Shown here: positions 30,451 through 41,171 of the stretch, in pieces | How positions within the stretch are numbered: the stretch's first letter is position 1 | Layout of the letters: each line of letters opens with the position of its first letter | NCBI RefSeq assembly: GCF_043290135.1 | Contig: NC_134701.1 | Coordinates: 33,259,501-33,323,500, forward strand | DNA length: 64,000 bases | Direction: 5' to 3' | Origin: Rhipicephalus microplus | Taxonomy: Eukaryota > Arthropoda > Arachnida > Ixodida > Ixodidae | The notes under the pieces: generated by a model | Database searches by the model: none | What the model was told of the DNA's origin: nothing | What the model saw: only the letters and a program-made list of their open reading frames with translations | Made by a program: the position numbers and the translations under genes

Positions 30451-31751
30451 AATGAAATCGCGAGCTTGAACACCTGAAGGACGGCAGGAGTAGTGTTCGT
30501 AAAGAATGAAGAAAATGCATGGTTAAGGGTGATACAAACGTTCTCACTGGAAATTACTTCGTCCGTATCAGTGGTAAGTTCAATCTGTTTCCAATCGCCC
30601 CCATTAACGACCTGCCAAAATTTGTGGGGATTGTTTTGCAGAATTAACGGTAGCGTTTGCTGAAGAAAGGACTCCTTTGCCGCGGATAAGGCACGCCCGT
30701 ATTCATCGGCTACCTTTTTGTAAACCTCCCATCTTTCAGATAAATTAGAACGCTTGGCTTGGCGGTAAACGCGCTTCTTTTTATTGGACAGGCGTTTCAA
30801 TGTTGGCGTGAACCACGGTGATTGACTGTTACATGCGATTTCGCGTAGTGGTATGTACTTGTTAACGAGTTCGGCAACTTTATTTTTAAACAGCATCCAG
30901 TTATCGTTGACAGATCTTTGGTTGAAGTCTTCTAGAAAAACGGAGGTGAAATGTTCAAGTTCGGTATTAGTGGTTCCATAATCAGCTCTACTGCAGTCCC
31001 TGAATCGCTTTTTACTTTTTTGTTTACGGGGCGATGCGCAGGGGAGGTTGAAAACGATTGCTTCGTGATCACTGAGGCCTGGCAAAACAGAAAGCAATTG
31101 CACGAGATCGGGGTGAGAAGTCAGAACTAAGTCGAAAGTTGAAGCACTTGAATGTGTAATGCGAGTTGGGCACATAACCAGCTGCGTTAAATTGAATTGC
31201 GCGCATGTGTTAAGGAAGCAGGCGCTTTCAGAGGAGCCAGAGCCAGGCGATAAATGGGAGTTGTTCCACGAAATATCAGGAAAGTTAAAATCACCTAGGA
31301 TTAAAATTGGTGTTGGAGGGAACCTCACGTGCAAGTCACTTAAGACGTCATGAAAATCATTGGAAAAACCAGATGGCGCATTCGGAGGGCGATACGAGGC
31401 ACAAACAATGACATCTTTGTGACTTATGCGGATTCGAACGCACACCAATTCAAGGGAACATACAATGGAAATTTTAAAAGACATGAATTCCTCTGAAACA
31501 GCGATCAAGACACCGCCACCAGAACGCGAGCCACGGTCACACCTAAAAAAGGAAAATTTTTTGTCGCACTGCAGGATCTCACGGTTTACAACTTTTGACG
31601 ACAGCCAGGTTTCGGTCAAAACTATCACATCAGAAAGGCACGTGTTTACTAACGAAGACAAGGCATCACGCTTGATGATAACACTTCTGATATTACAAAG
31701 CAAAAAACAACAGTCAGGGTTAGAGGTATTACAACTTGTGTTAGCATCTAG
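30447..31751 (-). pseudogene. LINE endonuclease (APE type) and start of RT ORF
   Basis: Open from just after a TAG (31752-31754) to 30447. An APE-type endonuclease is visible: LLCNIRSVIIKRDALSS, DVIVLTETWLSSKV (catalytic Glu), SGGGVLIAV, VCASYRPPN, LILGDFNFPDISW (Asp/Asn), STFDLVLTS and LPGLSDHEAIVFNLP (final Asp-His). This is followed by an Arg/Lys-rich linker (LKRLSNKKKRVYRQAKR). All expected endonuclease residues are present. It is in the same frame as ORF1 upstream. Confidence 0.85.
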
Positions 31752-32172
31752 CTACAGTGGAGAAGATGGGCCTCTGATGACAGGATCATCGCGATTAGGA
31801 GGATTTGAGGGGTCAAGCGAGTCCGTTTCTATTTCGCACACGCGATCTGAAGATGCGCAGTAGGTGTATATTTTATTGCCAATGACCACATTATTGTATT
31901 TAAGAGAAAATTTGTGACCAGTCGACTTGGCGAAGTCGATTAGTTTTTTCCGGGTGGCGCGTGTAGCCTTGCAGAAATCCTCACAGATTGATGTATTTGT
32001 GTCACGAAATTTAGACTTCTGAAACAAAACACTATCTTTAGTTTTGGAAGAAGTGAAACGTGCTATCACGGGCCTAGTTTTATGCCGCGAAAACGTTCCT
32101 AGCCTGTGAGCACGTACGATAGCATCGTCAGGTAGCTGCAAGTTTAACGTAGAGGTGAGAATCAATCGGACC
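31752..32172 (-). CDS. LINE ORF1-like protein, 5'-truncated
   Basis: 140 codons of LINE origin: LTSTLNLQLPDDAIVRAHRL then FSRHKTRPVIARFTSSKTKD and SVLFQKSKFRDTNTSICEDF. The 'AHRLG...RPVIARF' pattern resembles the C-terminal part of LINE ORF1 proteins that bind RNA. It ends at TAG in the same frame as the endonuclease ORF. The N-terminus is lost by truncation; the first codons of the open frame come from element B. Confidence 0.65.
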
Positions 32173-32177
32173 TTTTC

Positions 32178-33066
32178 TGCGGCGTTTCCCACTGGAACTT
32201 CACGTCGGCCTTGGTAAGGTTAGTGAGTGGATCGGCGATGCGGGCGAAGTTTTCACGAACCGCCTATAATAGGCGCACAGGCCCAGAAATCGGCGCACCG
32301 GCTTCTTGTCAGTGGGTGGCGGGAAGTCGGCGATGGTGGCTGTTTTCCGTGCATCGGGATGAACTTCAGCATCGGTAATCCCGTGTCCTAGAAACAAGAG
32401 CTCCTCGTACGCAAATCTGCCCTTTGCTGGTTTCAGTGTGAGTTCAGACGTCTTGATGGCTTGAAGTACAGCTTGAAGGCGCCGAAGGTGCTCGTCGAAA
32501 CTCGAGGAAAACACGATGACATCACCCAAGTACGCAAGACAAGTCTGCCACTTCAATCCTGCCAGTACTGTATCCGTAACGCGCTGAAAAGTTGCAGGCG
32601 CTGAGCAAAGGCCGAAGGGCATCACCTTAAACTCGAAGAGGCCATCCGGTGTTATAAACGCTGTTTCCTCTCGGTCTCTTTCGTCGTCGACTTTGATTTG
32701 CCAATAGCCAGTCTGGAGGTCCATTGACGAAAAGCACTTGGCGTTATGGAGCCGATCAAACGCGTCGTCTATTCGTGGGAGAGGATACACGCCCTTTCTT
32801 GTGATTTTGTTCAGGTGGCGATAATCGATGCAAAAACGTAGGGTCCCTTTCTTTTTTTTCACTAACACCACGGGGGATGCCCATGAACTTTTGGACGGCT
32901 GGATGATGCCATCCCGCAGCATTTCACGAACTTGTCTCTTCATGGCCTCATGCTCTCGCGTCGAAACCTGTATGGACTCTGACGGAGTGGTCTGGCATTT
33001 TCTTTGGTTATGATGCGATGTATCGTGAATGGTGTCCACTAAATTTTTGAGGACGATGAAGAGCAA
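32178..33066 (-). pseudogene. pol: Element B reverse transcriptase
   Basis: A 288-codon open frame: VREMLRDGIIQPSKSSWASP, RFCIDYRHLNKITRKGVYPL, SSMDLQTGYWQIKVDD (catalytic Asp), MPFGLCSAPATFQR, AYLGDVIVF and FLGLCAYYRRFVK. The polymerase box is YLGD instead of YLDD: one of the two essential Asp is Gly (GAT to GGT), so the RT would be dead. The C-terminal few codons change frame before the LINE junction. Confidence 0.85.
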
Positions 33067-33119
33067 TCGTCGTATTGCAGGAGCAGGGCATTGAGCTGTT
33101 CTTGCTTATGGTTTGGAAG

Positions 33120-34034
33120 TCAGGGATTGACATCGAAAGCTACGGAAGGGGCTTGGTTCCTTTGAGCAGGTTCCACAGAATTGGTGAGGGCGAAAGCACT
33201 GGTGGCGTCCACAATTTCTTCAATGTATGTGACCGTTGTTCCTTTGTTCACATGTTTGTACTGATTGCTGAAATTCGTGAGCATAATTGTTGTTTTGCCT
33301 CCCCGCAGCTCTGCAATTATTCTTGCGACGCAAATATTTCGGGTGACCAACAGATGCTGACTGCCTTCAACGACGCCTTCCAAGTCAGGTGATTTAGGAG
33401 CGCCGAGTGAAATAATGACTCTGGAGCGTGGCGGAATGGTTACTTGTTCTTGCAGCACATTCAAGGCATGGTTTCCTGACGCCGTGCACGGTGGTAGTGC
33501 TTTTTCTGTGGATAACGTTATCGAGTTTGTTCTTAGGTTGAGGACAGCACCATGGAGGCATAAGAAGTCCATACCAAGGATGACATCTCTCGAGCAACGC
33601 TGTAGGACTACGAATCTTGTAGGATAAATACGGCCGTTAATGGTGACTCTCGCTGTGCAGATTCCTGCAGGCGTTACGAGATGACCTCCAGCTGTGTGGA
33701 TTTCAGGGCCTTTCCAAGCTCTCCTAACTTTCTTTAACTTCGCGGCGAATGACCCACTGATGACAGAATAGTCGGCTCCAGTATCGACGAGGGTGGTCAC
33801 ACTGAGGCCGTCGATAAGAACGTCGAGGTCGCTAGTTCGACGTCTCGCATTACAGTATGGGCGTGGCGTCGGGTCACGGCGGCGTCGGCTTGTTCCGCTG
33901 CTTTCTTGTTGCGTCGTCAGGCCACCTTCGGTAAGCGAGCTTTCGCGGTCGGGGCTTTGCCTGGTTGGCGTTGTGTTCGGAAAGCTCCATCGCGGCGTCG
34001 TAGTCGTCAGAGGATCTTCGGTAGTTCTTCGCAC
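33120..34034 (-). pseudogene. pol: Element B protease region
   Basis: Open for 304 codons with DVLIDGLSVTTLVDTGADYS (DTGA at ~92) and RDVILGMDFLCLHGAVL, the classical start and end of the aspartic protease, then a protease-RT linker. The first ~70 residues overlap the gag end and are Arg/Ser/Thr-rich. A frameshift near 33070-33120 separates it from RT. Confidence 0.8.
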
Positions 34035-34058
34035 AGCAACTACCCCTCCATTTTGCCC

Positions 34059-35274
34059 TTAGTTTCCCGGATACGGGCTAGGAAACCGGCCCCGCGTTAG
34101 GCCATAGTACTGCCGGGGGTGCGGTGACATGCGGCGGCTCGGCGACGGCGAACGGGAAGGACTTCGTGGTGTCCATTCAGTTTTTGTCAGGTAGTCGGCG
34201 ATGTCACGTGGCCGTTCTCCTGGCTGCGGACGTGGTGCATTGACGGCGAAGCCATGCAGTCCCATCTGTCGGTACTGGCAACGGCGGTATGTGTGCCCGT
34301 CCTTGCCGCAGTGGTAGCAGAGCAGGCGGTTGTCAGGTGCACGCCAAACGTCCGTTTTCCTCGGCGCACTCGCTGGCCCGATGGCGAACGGTAGGACGTC
34401 GGCGGGGATGGTGGCGGCGGTGGCGTCTGGCGACGCCGTCGAAGTGCGACAGGGCTGCGTTTAGGCGTGGACGGGGGGGAGCGTCGTGGCGCACTGCAGC
34501 GGCGTAGCTCATAGTTTCTGGCTCGGGCAGCGGTGTTTGGCAAATTCGAAGCGATTGCCGAATTCCTCGTAAAATGTCGGCAATTGAATCCACTTGAGGC
34601 TGCGCCGAAGTCAACAGCTTGCGCAGCTCTTCCCGCACAATCACTCGGATCGTTTCACGCAGGTGTTCGGAGTCGCTGGCTTGAGCAGCAGTGCATTCTG
34701 GAGTCAGGTGACGATTAAACTGTCTGGTGCGCATATCCAGGGTTTTTTCGATAGTGATCGCCTCGGATACAAATTCTCTGACGGTGTTTGGTGGTTTCCT
34801 CATTAGTCCCGCGAAGAGCTCCTGTTCGACCCCTCGTATGAGGAAACGAACTTTCTTCTCTTGTGGCATGTCTGGGTCAGCGTGACGGAATAGGCGGGTC
34901 ATCTCTTCTATGAACATGGCAACCTTTTCACTTGGTAGCTGAACCCGGATCTCTAGTAGAACAGCAGCCCTCTCTTTGTGAGCGATGCTCGCGAACATTT
35001 GCAGGAATGCAGCGCAGAAGACATCCCACCTTCGGAGCATGGACTCCCGATTCTCGAGCCAGGTCTTTGCAGTGTCTTCCAGGTAGAAGTACACACGACG
35101 GAGCTTTTCTTCGTTGTCCCAGTGGTTGAGGACGGCCGCACGGTCGTATGTTTCTGGCCAGGTTTCCGGGTCTTCATACGATGACCCATGGAACGTTGGT
35201 GGTTCCCTGGGTTGATGAAAGACGATCGCGGGCTGGGACGCTGCGTTTGTCATTGTCGCTGCAGTCGAGGTCAT
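34059..35274 (-). pseudogene. gag: Element B gag
   Basis: From ATG 35272-35274 (MTSTAATMTNAASQPAIVFH) the Gag helical region is open: PRPTFHGSSYEDPETW-type start (seen as REPPTFHGSSYEDPETWPET), KLRRVYFYLEDTAKTWLENR, MFASIAHKERAAVLL, EEMTRLFRHADPDMPQEKKV. After ~270 codons a frameshift occurs. In another frame a CCHC zinc knuckle CYHCGKDGHTYRRC is seen at ~34309-34268, then an Arg/Ser-rich tail ending PYPGN at 34059. Confidence 0.8.
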
Positions 35275-35429
35275 GGCCTTGGTCTTCCACGGCTTGTCTT
35301 GTAGTAGCCCGTACTTCGGTGGGAAACCTTGCTGTCGGCGGCTTGTTCGCTGCTCTTGGTTGGCGTCCGTGTCTCCTCCGCGACGTGGTCTGGGTTCACG
35401 TCTTCACGGGGGCGTCCAGTACATGAACG

Positions 35430-35446
35430 AAGCAGCACCTCCACCA
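35430..35446 (-). other. Candidate primer binding site of element B
   Basis: The minus strand reads TGGTGGAGGTGCTGC two bases after the 5' LTR. The TGG start and spacing fit a PBS; the tRNA is not identified. Confidence 0.55.
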
Positions 35447-35448
35447 GA

Positions 35449-35835
35449 TGTCACGGGTTCGTGACGTGGCCGAAGACAGGATACTTCGTGTTGGGATTTA
35501 ACTGTTTATTTGGGTGAACCTGTGCCCGGTAAACGGAAAGTCCGATTACAGTAGCAGTCTTGCACAGATAGCAGTGAACGGAACGTCGGGTGCCAATAAA
35601 CTACTGACAAGCGGCGAAGTGCATCGGCATTTATTCTCTTGCCATCGAATGTTCTAGCGTTATCGCTGGCGGTGGCGTAGGTTCCAGAATAATCTGTACA
35701 GTTCGCAGAGTTGGCGTGATCTTATCGAAATGACCTACTAAAGTCCGGAAGCTTCTCGAAAACTGCGGGCGTAGTTTGCGCTGAGAATTGTGTAGTGTTT
35801 TGGGGTGATAGCAAAACTTTAGAAATGGAACGTGG

Positions 35836-35837
<2 letters not shown>
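35449..35837 (-). repeat. 5' LTR of element B (389 bp)
   Basis: Full-length match to 26381-26776 with scattered substitutions and a 6-bp gap; about 90 percent alike by eye. Followed by (TA)n. Confidence 0.92.
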
Positions 35838-35925
<88 letters not shown>

Positions 35926-35950
35926 TTATTTATTTATGTGTGTGTGTGTG
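35838..35950. repeat. (TA)n followed by (TTTA)n and (TG)n
   Basis: Right-hand part of the TA tract in which element B was inserted. It lies just before the acceptor of the Harbinger exon at 35992. Confidence 0.9.
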
Positions 35951-35991
35951 TTTGTCTCACGTTCTCTCTTTCATTGTGGTACTTGTTGCAG

Positions 35992-36549
35992 ATGACTCCC
36001 AGTACTCATTAAGTTGGCAGTTTCGGGTCAGCCGCAGTTCCATCAACAATATAATTTTCAGTACGTGTGAAGCGATTTACACTGCATTGAGTTCAGAAAT
36101 GATAAACGTGCCAACGACAGAGAATGCCTAGACGGCGCTAGCACAAGGCTTTGAGAAGCACTGGAACTTCCCAACTTGTGTGGGTGGAACAGATGGCAAA
36201 CATGTAGCCATTGTGAAGCCACCAAAAAACGTATCATTGTATTTCAACTACAAAAAGACATACAGCATAATTCTGTTTACCTTTCTCGACCACAACTGCA
36301 AGTTTCGGTATATTGACGTCGGAGCACCCGGTTCTCAACGCGTCGGATCAATATGGCAGACGACGCGTCTGCAGAGTGCTATTGCAAGGAACACAGCCGA
36401 GCTACCTGCTTTGAAGTACCCGGGCAAGCAAAGCTTCAGCTTCCACCTGTCATTGATGGTGCCGACGCGTTCCCGTTGTCGCCCAACCTAATGAAGTAGT
36501 TCGGTGGGACTCAGTTGTCATCGGTGCAAACAATATTCACTTACCGCTG
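35992..36549 (+). pseudogene. PIF/Harbinger transposase, catalytic exon (broken)
   Basis: Acceptor CTTGTTGCAG|AT. Reads DDSQYSLSWQFRVSRSSINN, stops at TAG 36128-36130 (Trp likely), resumes TALAQGFEKHWNFPTCVGGT DGKHVAIVKPPK with the first catalytic Asp in GGTDGKH, then CKFRYIDVGAPGSQ (second Asp); after a frame change VIDGADAFPLSPNLMK supplies the third acidic position. This is the Harbinger DDE_4 (HARBI1-type) catalytic core. Donor candidate CTG|GTTATG at 36550. Confidence 0.85.
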
Positions 36550-36647
36550 GTTATGGCTTTTACTACCATTTCTGCTAACTTCCTTTAAATGCCTGCTTTA
36601 AGAAGAACATTTTCTTATTTGACATTGTTTTTTTTTGTTTTTTTCAG

Positions 36648-37076
36648 GATCTCCAGAGCACGTCGAGTCAACGAGAATGCTTTCAGTATCCGAGATAGAG
36701 AGATATGTGGAGTTTAACGTTTCAAAACCACCATAAGATTATGAGAGACGCCGTAGCGGACGGCTCTGGAAATGTCGACCACCTGGGGTTCTTTAACGTG
36801 CACCCAAATCTGAGCACACGGGCCTGCAACATTTCTGCCTCCATCGGAAATGTACCCGCCGCAGCCAGGACTCGATTCCGCAACCTTCGAGTCAGCAGCC
36901 GAGTACCTTAGCCACTAGACCACCACGGCGGGGCGCTTTCGATATCCTGGCTCACAGATTCCGCTTCCTGCTTACAAAAGTCTACGCAAAGCCAGTAAGG
37001 GTCACTGCAATGGCACAGGCGGCGTGCATCTTGCACAATCTTCTACAAGAAGACAATGCTGAGACACCCGAAATCG
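36648..37076 (+). pseudogene. PIF/Harbinger transposase exon, interrupted by a SINE
   Basis: Acceptor TTTTTTTCAG|GA. Reads WISRARRVNENAF, is broken by the SINE at 36694-36933, then continues FDILAHRFRFLLTKVYAKPV RVTAMAQAACILHNLLQEDN AETPEIG to a donor G|GTTAAT. The 'RRVxENAF.ILxxRFR' line is typical of the Harbinger C-terminal catalytic region. Confidence 0.8.
36694..36933 (-). mobile_element. Ruka-type SINE inside the transposase exon
   Basis: Full-length on the minus strand with tRNA-like head (GTGGTCTAGTGGCTAAGG) and body. Flanking GCTTTCAGTATCC and GCTTTCGATATCC look like a 13-bp target duplication with two differences. It destroys the exon. Confidence 0.9.
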
Positions 37077-37114
37077 GTTAATTTTGAGGCCAACAGGTGT
37101 TTTTTGCTTTGCAG

Positions 37115-37255
37115 CATACCAAATCTCGTTCGACTGCTGTTGCGGCAGCAGTACGAGAGAGGCTTTGCGATTACTTTTTGGGATATGGGGCTGTCTCATG
37201 GCGAGACGACAAGGCTGGTGTGGACATGACCAAGCTGATGCGCCCTGCGACCTAA
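37115..37255 (+). pseudogene. PIF/Harbinger transposase, last exon
   Basis: Acceptor TTTGCTTTGCAG|CA. The open frame reads TKSRSTAVAAAVRERLCDYF then LGYGAVSWRDDKAGVDMTKL and MRPAT before TAA (37253-37255); this resembles the Harbinger C-terminal end 'VRDxLxDYF'. The phase with the previous donor is off by one base, in line with decay. Confidence 0.7.
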
Positions 37256-37345
37256 TATAGTCCAACTACAGCCTTGGCTATTTGTGCGTGTTGTGTGTGT
37301 GTAAAAATATAAATTACTCGTCATCCTCTTTTTTTGTCATCAACT

Positions 37346-37809
37346 TTCACTGTCTTTATTTTTGCTCCAGATAGCGAGTCACCACATACATTATTTCTGT
37401 CGGACATATTGCCCGCTTCAGAGTGGGCACTTCTTTGAGGTACGTGCTTATCACGGCTCCAAACGTGCCGCTGGCATCTGTTGGTGGTTGCTTCATGCAT
37501 TTCGCCATTTTTTCTAGCACTTGCACGCGCTGTTGCAGCAGCTTCAGGTGCTGAGGGCTGTTCCTTCTTTTCTTTTGTGCAGGCTGTTCTCCAAATATTT
37601 GGAGATGGTGTAGGAGTTGCGCACGTAACAACACCTTGATCAAGCTTGTTCTCTTCAGGAGACTGATCTTTAGCTTCGGGTGATAGTTGGCACTCCTGAA
37701 ATAAGTTTGTAAACCAAAATTCTTGAAAACATGCTGGACAAGACAACGAAGCAGTCCCTCCTAATCTAACATTCTTCAAACGGGTTGCTGCAGTCAGGCC
37801 CGTAGCCAT
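37346..37809 (-). pseudogene. BESS/MADF-like partner gene of the Harbinger element
   Basis: Minus-strand sequence convergent with the transposase, 90 bp apart. It reads CPACFQEFWFTNLFQECQLS, and in another frame KKRRNSPQHLKLLQQRVQVL EKMAKCMKQPPTDASGTFGA VISTYLKEVPTLKRA and EIMYVVTRYLEQ. The end resembles a BESS motif as found with MADF/Myb DNA-binding proteins. PIF/Harbinger transposons encode such a second protein for binding the transposon ends and nuclear import. A frameshift near 37640 breaks it, and the N-terminal DNA-binding domain is not visible. Confidence 0.65.
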
Positions 37810-38739
37810 GAATGTTTTTCAATTGGGCAGGGGGGGGGGGTGCAATGCCGTGGTTACGGACCTGGCTGCCTTATGAATAAAAACACAATACAGAGCATTT
37901 AAACCAGGCTATAGTAGCCAACAAGCCTCATTTTCTGGCCTACTTGGTTTAACCAAGCCACGACAATAAATTTGAAAATGTCAACGTTAAATTTCGCTGA
38001 TTTATAATGGCGTGCGGTCATTCTTACCACTCCATAATAGCAACTTTGCTCTCGTTGACCTGGATGTTCCAAATCCTTCCCAATGTCGAGAAACCGCAGT
38101 GCGTTAAAAAATTATCATTTGCGAACATATACATAATCAGCCAGTTGACCACTCTTTGTGCGCATGGTTTTTTTTCCTCTCTGAAAGATAGCCTTTTGTT
38201 CTTGATAAAAAGTTTCAAGGTTTCTGTGCATGGGAAAAATAATCAAGGGGTTAGACTAAAAAAGAAAGATGTTTGTGTCCACCGCGAAGGGAAAAAAAAG
38301 AGAATAGTGCTTGTCATAACTGCCAAACAAGTATTTTGCGCCTTTTTTATAATTTATGTATGGCTATATGGCGCAACGCGAACGCTTAGTTTCACCACCT
38401 TGGAAAACGCAGATATGAGGTAAATAGGGAGCATTTCACAAACTCTTCCTAAAATTATAAAGAACTACAGGCCCGATTTTAAAATACTTCTTTTAACCCC
38501 TCCTTTTTTGACGATGGCGCCCATGCAAGCCTCAATTAAACAATGAAGCGGAAGCGCTGGCAGGTTTTTTTTTACCCCCAGTATCTGCGAGCTTTCGTCT
38601 TGGAGGGGGGGGGGTCAAAGCCACGTTGTACCCTGAGTGGTGGAGGAAAGCGCTGGGGTATATTGGGTGAGGAATGCAGGCGCGGCTTTGCCCTTGGTTT
38701 TACTCACCACCACAAGCTTTTGTTTTTCGCAAAGACGAT
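37810..38739. other. Unassigned sequence
   Basis: Nothing recognised; may contain the right end of the Harbinger element, but I could not find matching terminal inverted repeats. Short G runs at 37830 and 38605. Confidence 0.5.
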
Positions 38740-38945
38740 CTGACCCAAAGCGACATTCTTGGCCGCGTCATTGACAAGGGCTTTCTTTTTCGGCTACGAC
38801 ATTGCTCACAGCCTCTCTGAGTCACCAGATACTGCCATCTCAGGTGTGCCACTTGCGTCGTTCTTTATTTTCGGCCTCGTCAATATTTATGATACCTCGT
38901 TCTACGTTATATATGCCGATGACACCAGTGTTTTTTAGCGGTAAA
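38740..38945 (+). pseudogene. LINE RT fragment
   Basis: ISGVPLASFFIFGLVNIYD then FYVIYADDTSVFF: RT motif B (usually GVPQGS) and the catalytic YADD box in one frame. CR1/jockey-type. Heavily decayed. Confidence 0.7.
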
Positions 38946-39905
38946 AATACTGATTAGTTGATAAGAGAACCTAACACCGTTTGTTTCCCTGCAACGCTGA
39001 CCGGAATGAAATGAGTAAGAAATGGACGCGGCGACCAGAAAAACGATCATTTTCTGCTTTAAGGGCAAAAAACGCACCAGCTTATCATTTTTCGACTTAT
39101 GCCTCCAAAACTATGGACACTGTAACAGCATTTAAAATTGTTGTTTAGTTTACGTAAAACTGCTGTTGAATGTGCATATCAGTCACGCGTGTTTGGCTGT
39201 CTCGCGCATTGTTGGTCTTTTATACCGCAAGAGGCGTCAGACCCTGCCCAGGCGGCACTGCAAAAAAAAAAAAAAACGCCACCACCAGCGCCCCCATCGA
39301 CACGCTGACCATGAGTGGGTAGTGCAAAGCGAGCCCTCTACATGTGATTCTGCACAAGCCCTCCTGTTTGGTCGGTCTTGAGGCACGTTTTCTTGAAAAT
39401 CAAGGACCTGGTAAGCTTCTTCCGTCAATCCAACCTCGCTTCACAAAAGTAAGAAGCTGATCAAAGTGAAAGGCAGGTACAACGCAAAAGGCGTTTCAGT
39501 TATTTCAGTGTGCTGCTAGTTAAGTGAAAGCGAGCATTGCATGACATCGAGTTTGAGGCAAGCACTCCCATATGCATTCTGTAATGTCTGAATGTGTTTA
39601 CTTTAGGCAAACACATGATGCCAAAGCGATGAAGCGCATACACTAGCAATCTATCTTACAATCAAATCAGTGGTACGATGCTCGACTTAACCAGCACGAG
39701 TGGCCCAGACAATTTTCGTCTTTGCAGTTGCATTATCCACCAATCTCTCGCTTTCTGTTCGTTTTACCGTTTTATTACGCGTGCTAGAATGTTCTGTTAG
39801 CGATTATCATCCGTTTGTATTTACAGAGACTTTATGAAGATTCGGTGACGGTTTGACTAGTGGGGAGAACTTTGTAGCTCTTTTTATAGGTGTTTATTGA
39901 GCAAA
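38946..39905. other. Unassigned sequence within the LINE remnant
   Basis: No recognised domain; includes a 14-bp A run at 39261. Presumably degraded LINE 3' sequence or another insertion. Confidence 0.4.
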
Positions 39906-40365
39906 TCCACCTAATATTTTGCTCAATCTTTGTTTCGTACGCTGTAGTTACACCCTGTTGCGCAGCAAACTTGTAAGGAAGTATCGCATTACACTACCCA
40001 AAACCGTGTCAACAGGGGGCGCTGCGTGTCCGCAAAACTCCAGTCTGACGTCCGTAGTTGCCTTCTTCCAACTAATAAAAAGTTGTTGCCCTTTAAATCT
40101 TTTTCATGCGACAGCTGAACTGTTGTCCACTTCTATGGTACACTGCCACGCATACATCCTTAAGAAATCTTCACGTTCTACAGCGAAAGGGTTTACGCAT
40201 CATGTACAACTTAGCCAGAGGTCATCCTTCTGCGCAACTCTTCCAAGCTGCCAATATCCCAATGGAGTTGAATACTTACACTTTACGCCTTGTTTTCCGC
40301 TCTAAATATGAAATAAGGTGTAATATTTCAATGGTAGCAGATTTAGCCGAGATCGCTGAATAATT
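39906..40365 (+). pseudogene. LINE RT C-terminal fragment
   Basis: NLHVLQRKGLRIMYNLARGH then PSAQLFQAANIPMELNTYTL, the typical 'LQkraLRii...lF...i' C-terminal line of CR1/jockey RTs. The upstream part (40080-40170) resembles the CLVWG-type region. Same strand as 38740-38945, so likely the same element. Confidence 0.65.
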
Positions 40366-40776
40366 TTATTTGTTTTTGTTAGTGTTCTTGACGAAGTGTA
40401 AACAAGAACACCACGCACTAATTATGGGGCCCAGAGGCATCGAATAACTTTGCCCAGAGTGCTAAATATTTTATTTCAAAATGGCTTTGATATTTCATAT
40501 TGCAGGCCTGCACTGCCCGATTTATCGATGATAATGATAATTGTTTGTTCTTAATCTTCTGTAAAGTCGTTTTTTTCTTTTTTCAGCTATGTATCTTTGT
40601 GTACTGTTGTTCCAGTGACCAAGAGCAAAATAATAACATATACTTTTTTGTGCTATTACTTGCTGAACTGTAGCCGGCTGGGAAACCTAGTCAAGCTCAC
40701 AGGAGCTTCTTATTCCCACGCAATCTACATGCTGAAGTGAAAAATAAATGATTGATTGATTGACTAATTGAATGAT
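40366..40776 (+). mobile_element. 3' UTR and (GATT)n tail of the LINE
   Basis: Non-coding 3' part ending in aaataaatgattgattgatt (40742-40762) and degenerate repeats to 40776; a short tandem tail as in CR1/jockey-type LINEs. Confidence 0.6.
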
Positions 40777-41171
40777 CAGGTGGTTTCAGCAAAATATTTA
40801 GAATTGTTTCCTGAACATTGAAAACCTTGCGGCTGCTTACCCCTGTCTTGTTTTCTCTGTCTTTTAGGTCCTTAACCGATCACTGTAAAGTGGGCAAGGT
40901 CGTTCCCTTCCTTAAATATTGTAGTGAGCAGTCAACATCAAATAATTGCATAACCACGTGAACAAGAATACCATGTAAAATAAACGAACATGTAATATAT
41001 AACAAATTACGACATTGCTAGAGTTCAATTATTTTCATATTCTCTCACACCACACTTTTCGCTAAGGTTTCTTCTGTGAAACTCAGCTAACTGATTTCTT
41101 TCATGATTTACACTAAAACTTTGATTGCAATCAACAAACTGACACCATATTTTTTGTTTGGTTTAAGTATT
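40777..41171. other. AT-rich spacer, nothing recognised
   Basis: Between the LINE tail and the inverted RTE copy. No coding signal. Confidence 0.5.

Larger units (their letters stand above)
28661..32172 (-). mobile_element. 3.5-kb LINE (CR1/L2/jockey group) inserted in element B
   Basis: Minus-strand non-LTR element. 5' end at 32172 (truncated within ORF1); 3' tail made of AAATG repeats at 28661-28680. The 5-bp TTTTC (28656-28660 and 32173-32177) fits a target duplication, and the element B sequence continues across it. It contains ORF1-like, endonuclease and RT regions with frameshifts. Confidence 0.88.
26381..35837 (-). mobile_element. Element B: gypsy LTR retrotransposon split by a LINE
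   Basis: LTRs at 26381-26776 and 35449-35837 (about 90 percent alike by eye), polypurine tract, PBS-like site, gag, PR, RT, RNase H and integrase, all minus strand. A 3.5-kb LINE (28661-32172) sits between RT and RNase H. (TA)n flanks both ends, so the target was a TA tract. Frameshifts and two lost catalytic Asp codons make it inactive. It lies inside an intron of the PIF/Harbinger transposase. Confidence 0.92.
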
